This document shows positions 36,422-45,970 of a DNA stretch of 64,000 nt, piece after piece. This DNA comes from Acidobacteriota bacterium (lineage in GTDB: Bacteria > Acidobacteriota > Terriglobia > Bryobacterales > UBA6623), in the NCBI GenBank assembly GCA_016125275.1, contig WGMB01000003.1:310001-374000 (forward strand). Direction: 5' to 3'. A program made the position numbers and the translations under genes. Numbering within the stretch: the stretch's first letter is position 1; each line of letters opens with the position of its first letter. The notes under the pieces are model-generated. The model worked only from the letters and a program-made list of their open reading frames with translations. It searched no databases and was not told where the DNA came from.

Positions 36422-37420
36422 ATGACACTCCAACGAACCGCATTCCTGCTGCTCGTGCTGGCGGCCTTGCCGCTCCAGGCCGAGCCCGTGAAGATCATCT
36501 TCGACACCGACATGGCCAACGACTGCGACGACGCGGGCGCCCTGGCCGTGCTCAACGCGCTCGCCGACCGCGGCGAGGCCGAGATCCTGGCCGTCGTCAC
36601 CAACCGCAAGGACGCCTCCAACGCTTCCGCCGCCGCCGTCGACGCCATCAACACCTGGTACGGCCGCCCGGACGTGCCGATCGGGACCGACAAGGACGGA
36701 GCCAAGGTCGACCGCGGCCGCCCCAGCTCCTACGCCGGCGCCTTGCGCGACGAGTTTCCTCACGATGCGCGCCCCGACGACGCCATGCCCGACGCCGTGG
36801 AGGTCTACCGCAAGACCTTGGCCGCGCAGCCCGACGGCAGCGTCGTGCTCTGCTCCGTGGGCGCGCTGAGCAACCTGGAGGATCTGCTGCGGTCCCCGGC
36901 GGACTCGTCCAGCCCGTTGCCGGGCCGCGAGCTGGTGGAGCGCAAGGTCCGCCGCATGTACCTGATGGGCGGCGGCTTTCCGCGCACCGCCCGTCCCGAG
37001 ACGAACCTGCTGCTGGACCCCGCCGCCGTGGTCACGGTGGTCAACGAGTGGCCCACGCCCATCGTCTGGCAGGGCTACGAGGTCGGGGCGGCGATCCTGA
37101 CCGGCCGCGAGCTGTTGCCCACGCCGAAGGCCAACCCGGTTCGCCGGGCCTATGAGCTGCGGCCGTACTTCGACAGCTTCGCGTTGCAGCTCAGCAAGCC
37201 CAGCCACGACCTGGCGACCGTGCTGTTGGCCGTGCGCGGCGTCGACCCGAAGCTATGGAACGAGGTCTCCGGGGGCCGCGTGGTCTCCGACTCCGACGGC
37301 CACACCGAATGGCGTTCCAACCGGGTCGCCAAGCATTCCTATGTGGTGATCCGAGGCAACCCCGATACGCTCGAAGGGCTGCTCGGCGAGCTGTTGGCCG
37401 CTCCGCCGGCACGGCATTGA
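36422..37420 (+). CDS. Secreted inosine-uridine nucleoside hydrolase-like protein
   Basis: Protein of 332 residues with a signal peptide (LLVLAALPLQAE). The calcium-binding N-terminal motif is D28-T-D30-M-A-N-D34-C-D36-D37, the variant DTDMxND.DD form found in exported relatives of IunH/RihA enzymes. VVLCSVGALSNLEDLL and the RRMYLMGGGFPRTA segment correspond to the central family motifs, the latter where MGG normally contacts ribose. These proteins release ribose from nucleosides. The exported subgroup may act on other N- or O-glycosides. It follows the sulfatase by 21 nt and is probably co-transcribed. Confidence 0.85.
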   Translation: MTLQRTAFLLLVLAALPLQAEPVKIIFDTDMANDCDDAGALAVLNALADRGEAEILAVVTNRKDASNASAAAVDAINTWYGRPDVPIGTDKDGAKVDRGRPSSYAGALRDEFPHDARPDDAMPDAVEVYRKTLAAQPDGSVVLCSVGALSNLEDLLRSPADSSSPLPGRELVERKVRRMYLMGGGFPRTARPETNLLLDPAAVVTVVNEWPTPIVWQGYEVGAAILTGRELLPTPKANPVRRAYELRPYFDSFALQLSKPSHDLATVLLAVRGVDPKLWNEVSGGRVVSDSDGHTEWRSNRVAKHSYVVIRGNPDTLEGLLGELLAAPPARH

Positions 37421-37434
37421 CGGGCCGGACCCGC

Positions 37435-37440
37435 TAAGAT
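37435..37440 (+). promoter_or_regulatory. -10 box of the fucosidase gene
   Basis: TAAGAT lies 11 nt before the ATG at 37452, in the 31-nt gap after the nucleoside hydrolase gene. No good -35 box was seen, so this may be a weak internal promoter of the operon. Confidence 0.35.
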
Positions 37441-37451
37441 TCCTTGCAGCC

Positions 37452-39047
37452 ATGTCGTCCCGCCTGCTGTCCCTGCTCCTGTTGCTCGCCGCCTGCGTCT
37501 CCGCGCCGGCCCAGAACAAGCCCGAACGTCTGGAATGGTTCCGCGACCTCGGCTTCGGCCTGTTCATCCACTGGAGCCTGGACAGTCAGGTGGGGTCGGT
37601 GATCTCGCACTCGCTCGTCGGCGCTTCGCTGCAGTACGTCGAACGCTTCTTCACCGAGCTGCCCCGAACTTTCAACCCCACTGAGTACGATCCGGTCGAG
37701 TGGGCCCGGCTGGCCAAGCTGTCGGGCTTTCAGTACGTCGTCTTCACCACCAAGCACCATTCGGGCTTCTGCATGTTCGACACCAAGACGACGGACTTCT
37801 CGATCATGAACACGCCCTATGGCCGGGACATCACCGCGGAGCTCGTGCAGGCCTTTCGCGCCGAGGGCATTCCGATCGGGTTCTACTTCTCGCCCGACGA
37901 CTTTCACTTTCTCTCCGAGCAGGGGACGCTGCTGAGCCGCCGCCGGCCCGAGGTGTTTCCCGAGAACAACCCCGGCCTGATGAAGCACGATCTAGCCCAG
38001 ATCCGCGAGCTGATGACCAACTACGGCCCCGTGGACGTGCTGTTTCTGGACGGTCCGCCGGAAGGCCTCCGCGAGCTGGCCTGGCAGATCCAGCCGAATG
38101 TCGTGGTGACCCGCGGGGCCATCGAGACGCCGGAGCAGTACACGCCCGGCCTGCCCCTGGAAGGCGCCTGGGAAGGCAACCTGACCATGGGCGTGCAGTG
38201 GCAGTACCGGCCCACCAACGACACCCTCAAGTCCGGCACGGAGCTGCTGCGCACGCTGATCGAGACCCGCGCCAAGGGCGGCAATCTGCTGCTCAACATC
38301 GCACCACATCCCCGGGGTTCGATCCCGGGCCCGCAGGAGGACCGGCTGCGCGAGATCGCCCTGTGGATGCTGGTCAACCGCGACTCCATCTACGACGTAA
38401 GGCCCTGGATCATCACCAACGAGGCCGACATCTGGTTCACCCGTTCCAAGGATGGCGCCACGCTCTACGCGCTGGTCGCCGGCGAGCCCTGGAAGTACGC
38501 CGAGGAGAAGACGCTGCTGCTGCGCTCGGTGCGGCTCGGCGCCGGCGGCGCGGTGCGCGTGCTGGGCCAGAACGACAAGGCTCTCGAGTACCGCCCCGAG
38601 GTCGTCCCCGCCACGCACTGGCGTCAGACCGAAGCCGGCCTGGAGATCAGCGCCACCCGCGCCCAGCGCCTCTACAACGACCGCCGTTGGCCGAATCCCG
38701 TGGTGCTGGCAATCGGCGGAGCCGAGCCGAACCTGCAGCCGCCCGTGGTGCTGACGCTCGACGCCGAGCGCCAAGGCTCGAAGACCGTGCTGCACGGCCG
38801 GCTCGACAGCCTGGGAGACGCCGACAGCCTGGAGGTCGCCTTTGAGGTACGCCGGCTCAAGGACATGGCGGACCTCTACGAACCCGACGACCCCTGGCGC
38901 ACCGTCGAAGCCGGCAAGTTGGCCGCGCCGGGCGCCTTCGCGGCGGAAGCGCCGGCGCTGGACCCGGCCAGGACCTGGGAGTTCCGCGCGGTGGTGCGCC
39001 ATCCCGCCATCACGCTCTACGGCGCGGTCAAGCCGGTAGCCCCGTAG
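37452..39047 (+). CDS. Secreted alpha-L-fucosidase-like glycoside hydrolase (GH29)
   Basis: Protein of 531 residues with a signal peptide (LLSLLLLLAACVSAPAQ), possibly a lipoprotein since LLAACV resembles a lipobox. The GH29 barrel is clear: WFRDLGFGLFIHWSL at the start, YVVFTTKHHSGFCMFDTKTTDFS with the substrate-binding His pair, YFSPDDFHFL, and DVLFLDG with Asp200 as the probable nucleophile. TKGGNLLLNIAP-like sequence (RAKGGNLLLNIAP) closes the barrel. A beta-sandwich C-terminal domain follows. The acid/base residue cannot be assigned by eye, as is usual for this family. It removes terminal fucose from glycans, matching the sulfatase upstream. Confidence 0.9.
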   Translation: MSSRLLSLLLLLAACVSAPAQNKPERLEWFRDLGFGLFIHWSLDSQVGSVISHSLVGASLQYVERFFTELPRTFNPTEYDPVEWARLAKLSGFQYVVFTTKHHSGFCMFDTKTTDFSIMNTPYGRDITAELVQAFRAEGIPIGFYFSPDDFHFLSEQGTLLSRRRPEVFPENNPGLMKHDLAQIRELMTNYGPVDVLFLDGPPEGLRELAWQIQPNVVVTRGAIETPEQYTPGLPLEGAWEGNLTMGVQWQYRPTNDTLKSGTELLRTLIETRAKGGNLLLNIAPHPRGSIPGPQEDRLREIALWMLVNRDSIYDVRPWIITNEADIWFTRSKDGATLYALVAGEPWKYAEEKTLLLRSVRLGAGGAVRVLGQNDKALEYRPEVVPATHWRQTEAGLEISATRAQRLYNDRRWPNPVVLAIGGAEPNLQPPVVLTLDAERQGSKTVLHGRLDSLGDADSLEVAFEVRRLKDMADLYEPDDPWRTVEAGKLAAPGAFAAEAPALDPARTWEFRAVVRHPAITLYGAVKPVAP

Positions 39048-39078
39048 CGGCGGGCGGCCACCTCTCCCCGTTTTGGGG

Positions 39079-39107
39079 CTGGACGTAGCGCTGTCTGCTG
39101 CTATGCT
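39079..39107 (+). promoter_or_regulatory. Promoter of the SGNH hydrolase gene
   Basis: CTGGAC (39079-39084), a 17-nt spacer and TATGCT (39102-39107), with the ATG at 39142 about 34 nt downstream. Confidence 0.65.
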
Positions 39108-39141
39108 CGGACTGATTCATTCACCCGAGGACCTCGTACCC

Positions 39142-40449
39142 ATGCTCCGTATCCCGCTCTGCCTGCTGTTGCTCAGCTCCGCCGCCCTGGCCCAAACGGT
39201 CGTCTCCGTGGGGGAGAGCAGCGGCGAGGGCGTCCAATCCGCCGATGTCTCCGCGGCCACCCAACTCGGCGTCTACTCCAAGCTGGTGGCCGACCAGATG
39301 GGTGCGGCGCATCCGCTGCCGCTGATCATCAGCCACCCGTTCGGCACCGTCTTCAGCACGTTCGGCCGCTTTCGCCTCGACCCGAACCTGCACGCCCACA
39401 ACCTGGCCATCAGCGGCGCGGACGTAACCGATGTGCTCGAAAAGGTCCCCACGCTGCCGGTCGACAGCGAGACCGACCTGATCCTGTCGCCGTATAGCGG
39501 CAGTCAGGTGGAGATTGCCGAGTCCCTCTCGCCCGACCTGACGCTGTGCTGGGTGGGCAACAACGATTCGCTGGGCGCCATTCTGCCGTTCGATCAGCTC
39601 GACGCGTCGCAGCTCACGTCGGTCTCGACCTTCCAGACCAAGTTCCATGAGATCGCCCAGCGCCTCAGCGCGGCCAGCGACAAGGTCGTCTTCGCCAACC
39701 TGCCCAACCTGACCAACATCGCCTTCACGTTCGACGCCGCGGAGCTCGCCGAGTACGCCGGGTCGGACTTTGGGCTGCCGGCCGGCTACCGCACGTCCCT
39801 GGTCACGGCCACGGCCCTGCGCACCGGTCTGGTCGACGGCTCGGTGCTCGACGATCCGAACTGGGTGCTCGACCCGACCGAGATCGCGACCATCCAGCAG
39901 CGCATCGAGGACTTCAACCAGATCATCGCCGACGAGGCGGCCGCCGTCGACGCGCCGGTGGTGGACATTGCGGCGCTCTTCGACGACATCGAGCAGAACG
40001 GCTACAACCTGTTCGGCCTCACGCTCACCAACGACTTCCGAGGCGGCGTCTTCTCGCTCGACGGCGTGCACCCGACCAACATCGGCCACGCCATCATCGC
40101 CAACGAGTTCATCGCCAAGCTCAACTCGCACTATTCGATGTCGATCCCGGCGCTCAGCCCGCTGCAGTTGGCGCTGATTTTGTTCACCGACCCGGAAATC
40201 GACAAGGACGGCGACGGCCGCGTGACCGGGCGGGCCTTCGCGGGACTGCTCGAGACCGTCGCGCCGGCCTTGGGCGTATCGGGCGACCTGAACGACTTCG
40301 TGGCCGATGCGCCGTTCAATCTGTCGCAGTCGAACGGCAAGAGCTTCGTGCGCCAGGTCGAGGGCTCGGCGGGGCTGACGAGCTGGGGCAAGACGCTGCA
40401 ACAGCGCGCGCTGAGCGCTTCGTCGCGGGCGTTCGGGTCGCTGGAATAG
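39142..40449 (+). CDS. Secreted SGNH/GDSL-like hydrolase with altered block I
   Basis: Protein of 435 residues. The signal peptide MLRIPLCLLLLSSAALAQ fixes the start at 39142, although the frame is open for 23 further codons. Block I reads V-G24-E25-S26-S-G, so the usual Asp of GDS is Glu and Ser26 is the presumed nucleophile. Block III is CWVGNND and block V is LDGVHPTNIGHA, supplying the Asp and His. About 100 residues after block V form an EF-hand-like loop (DKDGDGRVTG) and a tail. The fold suggests an extracellular esterase or lipase of unknown substrate. It is preceded by its own good promoter and ends convergent to the FAD oxidoreductase. Confidence 0.78.
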   Translation: MLRIPLCLLLLSSAALAQTVVSVGESSGEGVQSADVSAATQLGVYSKLVADQMGAAHPLPLIISHPFGTVFSTFGRFRLDPNLHAHNLAISGADVTDVLEKVPTLPVDSETDLILSPYSGSQVEIAESLSPDLTLCWVGNNDSLGAILPFDQLDASQLTSVSTFQTKFHEIAQRLSAASDKVVFANLPNLTNIAFTFDAAELAEYAGSDFGLPAGYRTSLVTATALRTGLVDGSVLDDPNWVLDPTEIATIQQRIEDFNQIIADEAAAVDAPVVDIAALFDDIEQNGYNLFGLTLTNDFRGGVFSLDGVHPTNIGHAIIANEFIAKLNSHYSMSIPALSPLQLALILFTDPEIDKDGDGRVTGRAFAGLLETVAPALGVSGDLNDFVADAPFNLSQSNGKSFVRQVEGSAGLTSWGKTLQQRALSASSRAFGSLE

Positions 40450-40464
40450 CGGCTGCGCGATCAG

Positions 40465-40483
40465 CCCGGCAGGGCGAGCCGGG
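40465..40483. terminator. Possible bidirectional hairpin between convergent genes
   Basis: CCCGGC (40465-40470) pairs with GCCGGG (40478-40483) across a 7-nt loop in the 37-nt gap between convergent stop codons. No T-run follows on either side, so the call rests on position. Confidence 0.35.
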
Positions 40484-40486
40484 AGG

Positions 40487-42523
40487 CTACCGAGTCAACC
40501 GCTCGGCCAGCTCCCGGCGAAGCACGGGCCCCAGCCGCTCCAGCTCCATCGGCGGCGGTTCGGGGCCGTTCCAATCCGACCAATAGAACGGCAGATCGGG
40601 GTGGAACCAGTTGCGGTGATCCCGCAGCATCCAGCTTTTCTCCACGGCGATCTCCACGGCCCTGGCGTGCGGATGGTCGGCCGGCACGTCCAGCAGGCCC
40701 TTGGCCGGGCCGTCGACGTCCTGGCCGAAGAACTTGGCGAGGGCGCGCGCTGCCTCGGCCCGCGTCACCATGGCCTCCGGCGCGGCGTGCAGGTCGTGCT
40801 CGCTGAGGGGGTAGATGCCTCGAATCGCCGCCAACTGGATGGCCGCGAAAGAAGGGTGGTCGAGCGGCAGGTCGTCGAACCAGACCAGCGCCACGCCGGC
40901 TTGGGCCAGCTCCCGCTGCACCCGGCCGATCGCCGGGCGCCGCCCCTCGGCCAACCCCAAGCTGGCGATCGTGGCCGCCGCCTCGCCGATGTTCCACTCC
41001 ACCGGGTGCAGCCGGTAGGCCCCGTTGGTGAGGTGCGTCACGCCCAGGCTCTTGCCCGCCGGCAACAGGTTGTCCACGCCCTTCGGGAGCATGGTCCCCA
41101 TCGGAATCTGGAACGGCCGCGGCATCATCATGCGTCCGCGCTCGTTGGCGCCGCAGGGGTGGATGTCCACCATGTAAAAGCCCGTTCCGACGGAATCGGG
41201 GAAGGCGCGCGCCCGGGCCCCTGGCTGCTCCTCGAGCACGATGTCCTGCTCGATCACGCGGGTTTCGCCGACGAGACGGCGCGATTCGCGGATGTAGGGG
41301 TACTTGGAGAGGCCGTCGTCGGATTCCATGGCCTCCTTCACCAGCAGCAAGCCCGGCTGGCCTTGGCCGTCCGCGTCGGTTTGCAGCCAGTGCAGAAAGG
41401 CGTAGGCTTGGCGTTTGGCCTGTTGCAGGATGCGGGCTTGTTCGGCCGGCGACTTCTCGAGCAACGATTCCTCGTGGTAGTCCTGCCGCGGCCAGTTGAT
41501 CAGCGCCCGGTCCGGCGGCGGATTTTCACCGGCGATCTGCTTGCTCGCCCGCACACGCCGCCAGGTGAAGAACGGCCCGGGCGACTGGTTGTTCGGAATC
41601 GGCGGCGCTTCCCCGAACATGTCGTAGACGATCTCGCCGCTCCAGCCGTACTCCTTGGAGTAGTTGAACTTCATGGTGAAGGGCTGGCCGTCGCGAAACT
41701 TCTCGTAGTCGGGCGGGCGGGGGATGCGGTGATCCTCGCCGTCGCGGCGTTCCAGGATGAAGGGGTAGGTGAAACTCTGCACACAGGCCGGATTGGGCTC
41801 GGCCGCGGCGTGGGGCTCGCCGGTGTCGGCCTTGGCCTCCGAACCCGCCACGTAGGGAACGCCCGAGAGCGGCAGCAGGTCGCCCAGCTCGGTGGCGTCC
41901 AGCACCCAGCCGGGCTCGAAGCGCACGCCCTCGTCGCGGTCGAGGCGGTACGCCGTGACCGAGCGGATGCGTCCGTCGCGCACCTCCAGGTCCAGCACCT
42001 TGGTTCGCGGGAACAGGCGGATGCGGTCGCCGTGGGCGGCCAGCATCTCGCGAATCGCCTCGCGCCCGAAGCGCGGCTCGAAGCACAGCTCGGAGACGAA
42101 GCAGGCGCCCGGGTTGAAGTCCGTCAGCCGGGCGACCTCGGGCTTCCAAGCGTAGGCCGCCCGGGAGCCGTCGCGGATGCGCCGCCGCAGCTCCTGGTAG
42201 AGCTTCGTGCCGCCGGCTCTCTCGATGAAGCGATGCTCGTCGAGCGCCGAGACGCTGAGGAGTTGCCCGCCGATCTCGTCGGTCTCTTCGAGCAAACAGA
42301 CGTCGTGGCCTCTCTCGGCGGCCCGCAGCGCCGCCGCCACGCCGCCCGGCGCGGCTCCGGCGACCAGAATCTCGCAGGCGATGCGAGGCGCCGAGGCGTC
42401 GACCTGGACGGTTCGCACCCATTGCGCCGGGTCGCCTTCGACCCGCACCTTCTGCACGTCGAGAACCTCGAAAGTCTGGCCTGCCAGCGAGGCGGCCAGT
42501 AACGAAACCCACCAAAGACGCAT
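40487..42523 (-). CDS. Secreted FAD-dependent oxidoreductase with SLH-like C-terminal region
   Basis: Protein of 678 residues. A signal-like N terminus (LWWVSLLAASLAGQ) precedes about 35 residues of linker. The FAD-binding fold then begins with ILVAGAAPGGVAAALRAAERG (key glycines 56-61) and the acidic ribose contact in VCLLEETDEIGGQLL. The family of FAD_oxidored proteins fits (VLDATELGDLLPLSGVPY, LLPAGKSLGVTHLTNGAYR). At ~585-650 there is an S-layer-homology-like repeat (MVTRAEAARALAKFFG, LDVPADHPHARAVEIAVE). This would hold the enzyme at the cell envelope and is unusual for this family. The substrate is unknown, but secreted members sit near glycan-degradation genes, as here. Confidence 0.8.
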   Translation of the reverse strand: MRLWWVSLLAASLAGQTFEVLDVQKVRVEGDPAQWVRTVQVDASAPRIACEILVAGAAPGGVAAALRAAERGHDVCLLEETDEIGGQLLSVSALDEHRFIERAGGTKLYQELRRRIRDGSRAAYAWKPEVARLTDFNPGACFVSELCFEPRFGREAIREMLAAHGDRIRLFPRTKVLDLEVRDGRIRSVTAYRLDRDEGVRFEPGWVLDATELGDLLPLSGVPYVAGSEAKADTGEPHAAAEPNPACVQSFTYPFILERRDGEDHRIPRPPDYEKFRDGQPFTMKFNYSKEYGWSGEIVYDMFGEAPPIPNNQSPGPFFTWRRVRASKQIAGENPPPDRALINWPRQDYHEESLLEKSPAEQARILQQAKRQAYAFLHWLQTDADGQGQPGLLLVKEAMESDDGLSKYPYIRESRRLVGETRVIEQDIVLEEQPGARARAFPDSVGTGFYMVDIHPCGANERGRMMMPRPFQIPMGTMLPKGVDNLLPAGKSLGVTHLTNGAYRLHPVEWNIGEAAATIASLGLAEGRRPAIGRVQRELAQAGVALVWFDDLPLDHPSFAAIQLAAIRGIYPLSEHDLHAAPEAMVTRAEAARALAKFFGQDVDGPAKGLLDVPADHPHARAVEIAVEKSWMLRDHRNWFHPDLPFYWSDWNGPEPPPMELERLGPVLRRELAERLTR

Positions 42524-42617
42524 GAGAGCCCATGATAGCCGCGACCGCGAAGGGTCCGCCTAGCGGGCCCAGGCGCGGGGATCGCAAGATTCCCGCAACC
42601 TAAAGACCGGCTTGGGC

Positions 42618-42646
42618 TTACACATCACGGCCCGACCCGCTATACT
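42618..42646 (+). promoter_or_regulatory. Promoter of the second DUF1592/DUF1552 pair
   Basis: TTACAC (42618-42623), a 17-nt spacer and TATACT (42641-42646), the closest -10 to consensus among the + strand promoters. The start codon at 42668 is 21 nt downstream. Confidence 0.72.
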
Positions 42647-42667
42647 CTGTAGCGAATTCTAGTTGTG

Positions 42668-45600
42668 ATGAAATTCTCCTCGACCTTGACGTCCGCGGAG
42701 GATCACTGGAGGTTTATCCTCCACACCTCCTCCGTCTGCCTCGTCCTCGCCGTGGCCTTCGGCGGTTCTACGCTCCGGGCGGCCGAATCCGTCGTGCCCG
42801 GCGGCGAGGCAATCTTCAAACAGTACTGCGTGGCCTGCCACGGCGACGCCGCCAAGATGGCCGGCGTCAGCTTTACGGAGCTCACCAGCCGCCCGTCGGT
42901 CGCTGAAGGCTTCCATGAATGGGAGAAGGTGGTCTCGGCGCTCCAGGAGAAGCGCATGCCGCCGGCCGGCATGCCGCAGCCCAGCGAGCAGGAGCGCGCG
43001 CAGGCGATCGCCGCCGTGCAGAACGCTCTGCTGAGCTATGCCAAGCAGCACGACGGGGCCCCGGGCCGCGTGACCGTGCGGCGCCTGACCAGCGGCGAAT
43101 ACACCTATACGATCGAAGACCTGACCGGCCTGGACCTGAATTTCGACCGTGACTTCGTGGCCGATTCGGTCGGCGGCGAGGGCTTTACCAACTACGGCGA
43201 CGCCCAGTTCATGGCCGACGCCAGCCTGGAGCTGTACCTCGAAGCCGCCAAGCGGGTGGCCGACCACGCCGTCATCGGCGCCGGTCCGCTGCAGTTCTAC
43301 ACCGACCCGGGGATGAGCGGTTTCGAGATGTCGGCGATCCATCGCATTCACGACATCTACCGCCAACATGGCTTCCGCGCTGTCGCCGCCGAGGGCGGCC
43401 GGGCGTTCGGGCTGGAGCTGTACGGCAAGGCCTTCTTTGCGGCTTGGCAGTATGAGCACCGTGCGGAGCTGGGTATGGGCGAGCTGTCGCTGGAGCAGAT
43501 CGGCGCCAAGCACGGCCTCTCGCCGCGCTTCGTGCAGCATATTTGGCGCGTGCTGCAACAGCCTTCGACGACCTATCCGACGAGCGAAGTGGTCACGATG
43601 TGGAAGGATCTGCCCGCCCCCGGCGCCGATGCGGACGCCGTGATGGCGAAGTGCACCGAGATCCAGGGCTTCGTGATCAGTTGGCCGCGCTGGCTGTTCG
43701 GCGCCGGCGAGCTGGCCGCCGGAGGCGCGGGCGACGAACGCGCGCTGGTGATTACCGACGCCGCCGTGGTCGCCAAGCGCAGCGAGGAGCTCAACTTCGT
43801 GGAGCGCATCGAGGATCCGGGCAAGGCCACCGTCCACATCTCGCTGGGCGAGGCCAACCCGCAAGCCTCCACTGACGCCGTAGTGATCTTCCGCGGCGCC
43901 GCGGTGCGCATGACGCGCGGGCAGGACTCGACGCCGCTGCGCGAGCTGCTCGACGCCGCGACCATCGAGAAGCTGGCCTTGGGCCATGGACCCGCCGGAA
44001 CGCCCCTGGGCCCGGACGACTTCGCGTTGCCGGCCGGCTCCGAAGTGGACTTCCAGCTCAACATCGGCAAGGAAGCCCGCTTCTTCTCGATGAAGATGAC
44101 GGCCGAGCTGGCCGGCGATCCCGGCGACGCGGTGCTGCGACTGCTAGTCTCCCAGACGGCCGACGGGCAGAGCGGCCGGCCCTCCTGGGCGCTGCTGGCT
44201 GATTCGGACAGCCCCGGCTTCAAGTCCTGGAAGGCCAACGTTCTCGAGTACGCCGGCAACTTCCCGCAGGCTTCGCACGGTGAGCCCACGCCGGCCGACC
44301 GGGACCCGATTCCGCCGCCGTTCAACAACGACTACAACCAGCCCGAGCGCGACCGCTTCCACCAGCGCGTCAAGTACTATCGCCAGGACGACTTTCTGGT
44401 CGACAAGATTCTCGACGACGCGACGCGCCAGCAGCTCGACGAAGCTTGGTCCGACCTGATGGCCTCGTTCGAGTTCCACCAGGCCACGCTGAACTTCGTC
44501 AACGACAAGTACGACCTGAAGCTCGAGAAAGGCATCGCCGAGCTGACCGAGGCCGACATCGCCGCCATGCCGGAGGAAGCGCAGCACTGGGCTCGCACGC
44601 TGACCTCCGAGTACCAGGCCGTGATGGCCCAGCAGGCCGCCGCCCAGCCCGGCCACGTCGATGACGCCATCGCCTTCGCGCAGCGCGCCTGGCGCCGGCC
44701 GCTGACCGCCGCCGAGAAGGACAGCCTGCGCGGCTTCTACGTGCAGGCTCGCGAAGAGCTGCAGCTCGACCACCGCAAGGCCGTCCGGGCGCTGCTCACC
44801 CGCATCCTCGTGGCGCCTTCGTTCCTGTATCGGCTCGAGGAGCCCGATGCGCCCAAGGGCGTCACCGAGCTGACCGACTACGAACTCGCCAGCCGCCTCA
44901 GCTACTTCCTATGGTCCTCCACGCCGGATCAGGAGCTGCTCGACGCAGCCTCCGCGGGCAAGCTGCGCGAGCCCCAGGAGATGGAGCGGCAGGTGCGGCG
45001 GATGCTCGCCGCGCCCAAGGCCCGCCGCCTCGCCACCGAGTTCTTCGGCCAGTGGCTGGGCTTCTACCGCTTCGACCAGTACCGCGGCGTGGACGCCAAG
45101 CGCTACCCGGAATTCACCGACAAGGTCAAGGCGTCGATGTATGACGAAGCCGTGTCGCTGTTCGAGCACATCATCCGCCGCGACAAGCCGATCCGGGATG
45201 TAGTGTTCGCCGACTACGACTTTTTGAACAAGGATTTGGCGCAGATCTACGGCCTCGATGTGGACGTGGAGGCGGCCGACGGCGTGACGCTGGTGGAGGG
45301 GACGGACAAGCTCCACCGCGGCGGCGCGCTGCGGCTCGGCGCGGTGCTCACGGCGACTTCCGCGCCGTTGCGCACCAGCCCCGTCAAGCGCGGAGACTGG
45401 GTGCTGCGGCGCATCGTCGGCACGCCGGTGCCGCCGCCGCCGCCCAACGCCGGCTCGATCGCAGCCGACGACAAGGCCTTCGGCTCGGACACGGTCTTCG
45501 AGCGCCTGCAGGCTCACAAACGCAACGCCACCTGCGCGGGCTGCCACAACCGCATCGACCCGCTGGGCTTTCCGCTCGAACACTACGACACCATCGGCCG

Positions 45601-45970
45601 CTGGCGGAACGAGTACCCCAACGGCCAGCCGATCCACGACTCCGGCACGCTGACGGACAAGACCGAGATCAGCGGCGTCGACGGTCTGATCGGGTATCTG
45701 GAATCGCAGGAAGATCAGATCCTGAAGAACCTTTCCAACAAGCTGCTCGGCTTCGCCCTGGGCCGTACGGTGCTGGCCTCGGATCAGTTGCTGGTCCGGC
45801 GCCTGACCGAGGCCGGCGGACGGCAGTCGTTCGCGGACATGGCCACGGCCATCGCCACGAGCGCACAGTTTCGAACGCGGCTGGGACGCGAGGAAGCCCC
45901 GCCGTCCACGTCAGAGAACCCGGACTCCGCCCCGGCGGCGCCCACAGTAGCAGGAGCAGGCGGAAGATGA
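42668..45970 (+). CDS. Secreted DUF1587/DUF1592/DUF1588/DUF1585 cytochrome-like protein (second copy)
   Basis: Exported protein of about 1100 residues, start at GTG 42665 or ATG 42668. After the signal region the first haem-type motif is C54-V-A-C57-H58. DUF1587-like [21 protein letters not shown] follows, then a long middle region with an [16 protein letters not shown] phrase and a Trp-rich beta domain. The DUF1595/1592 block ([35 protein letters not shown]) comes next, then DUF1588 with C956-A-G-C959-H followed by NRIDPLGF, and a DUF1585-like end. Unlike the copy at 12398 there is no LamG insert. It overlaps the next gene by four bases, so the two are translationally coupled. Confidence 0.88.
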   Translation: MKFSSTLTSAEDHWRFILHTSSVCLVLAVAFGGSTLRAAESVVPGGEAIFKQYCVACHGDAAKMAGVSFTELTSRPSVAEGFHEWEKVVSALQEKRMPPAGMPQPSEQERAQAIAAVQNALLSYAKQHDGAPGRVTVRRLTSGEYTYTIEDLTGLDLNFDRDFVADSVGGEGFTNYGDAQFMADASLELYLEAAKRVADHAVIGAGPLQFYTDPGMSGFEMSAIHRIHDIYRQHGFRAVAAEGGRAFGLELYGKAFFAAWQYEHRAELGMGELSLEQIGAKHGLSPRFVQHIWRVLQQPSTTYPTSEVVTMWKDLPAPGADADAVMAKCTEIQGFVISWPRWLFGAGELAAGGAGDERALVITDAAVVAKRSEELNFVERIEDPGKATVHISLGEANPQASTDAVVIFRGAAVRMTRGQDSTPLRELLDAATIEKLALGHGPAGTPLGPDDFALPAGSEVDFQLNIGKEARFFSMKMTAELAGDPGDAVLRLLVSQTADGQSGRPSWALLADSDSPGFKSWKANVLEYAGNFPQASHGEPTPADRDPIPPPFNNDYNQPERDRFHQRVKYYRQDDFLVDKILDDATRQQLDEAWSDLMASFEFHQATLNFVNDKYDLKLEKGIAELTEADIAAMPEEAQHWARTLTSEYQAVMAQQAAAQPGHVDDAIAFAQRAWRRPLTAAEKDSLRGFYVQAREELQLDHRKAVRALLTRILVAPSFLYRLEEPDAPKGVTELTDYELASRLSYFLWSSTPDQELLDAASAGKLREPQEMERQVRRMLAAPKARRLATEFFGQWLGFYRFDQYRGVDAKRYPEFTDKVKASMYDEAVSLFEHIIRRDKPIRDVVFADYDFLNKDLAQIYGLDVDVEAADGVTLVEGTDKLHRGGALRLGAVLTATSAPLRTSPVKRGDWVLRRIVGTPVPPPPPNAGSIAADDKAFGSDTVFERLQAHKRNATCAGCHNRIDPLGFPLEHYDTIGRWRNEYPNGQPIHDSGTLTDKTEISGVDGLIGYLESQEDQILKNLSNKLLGFALGRTVLASDQLLVRRLTEAGGRQSFADMATAIATSAQFRTRLGREEAPPSTSENPDSAPAAPTVAGAGGR

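Noticed and set aside
34955-37207. A 750-codon minus-strand frame across the sulfatase and nucleoside hydrolase genes
   Set aside because: Composition is that of an antisense shadow, and both + strand genes have signal peptides and active-site motifs.
42575-42600. Hairpin-like sequence in the gap before the second DUF1592 gene
   Set aside because: The stem is only about 5 bp with mismatches and no T-run, too weak to call a terminator.
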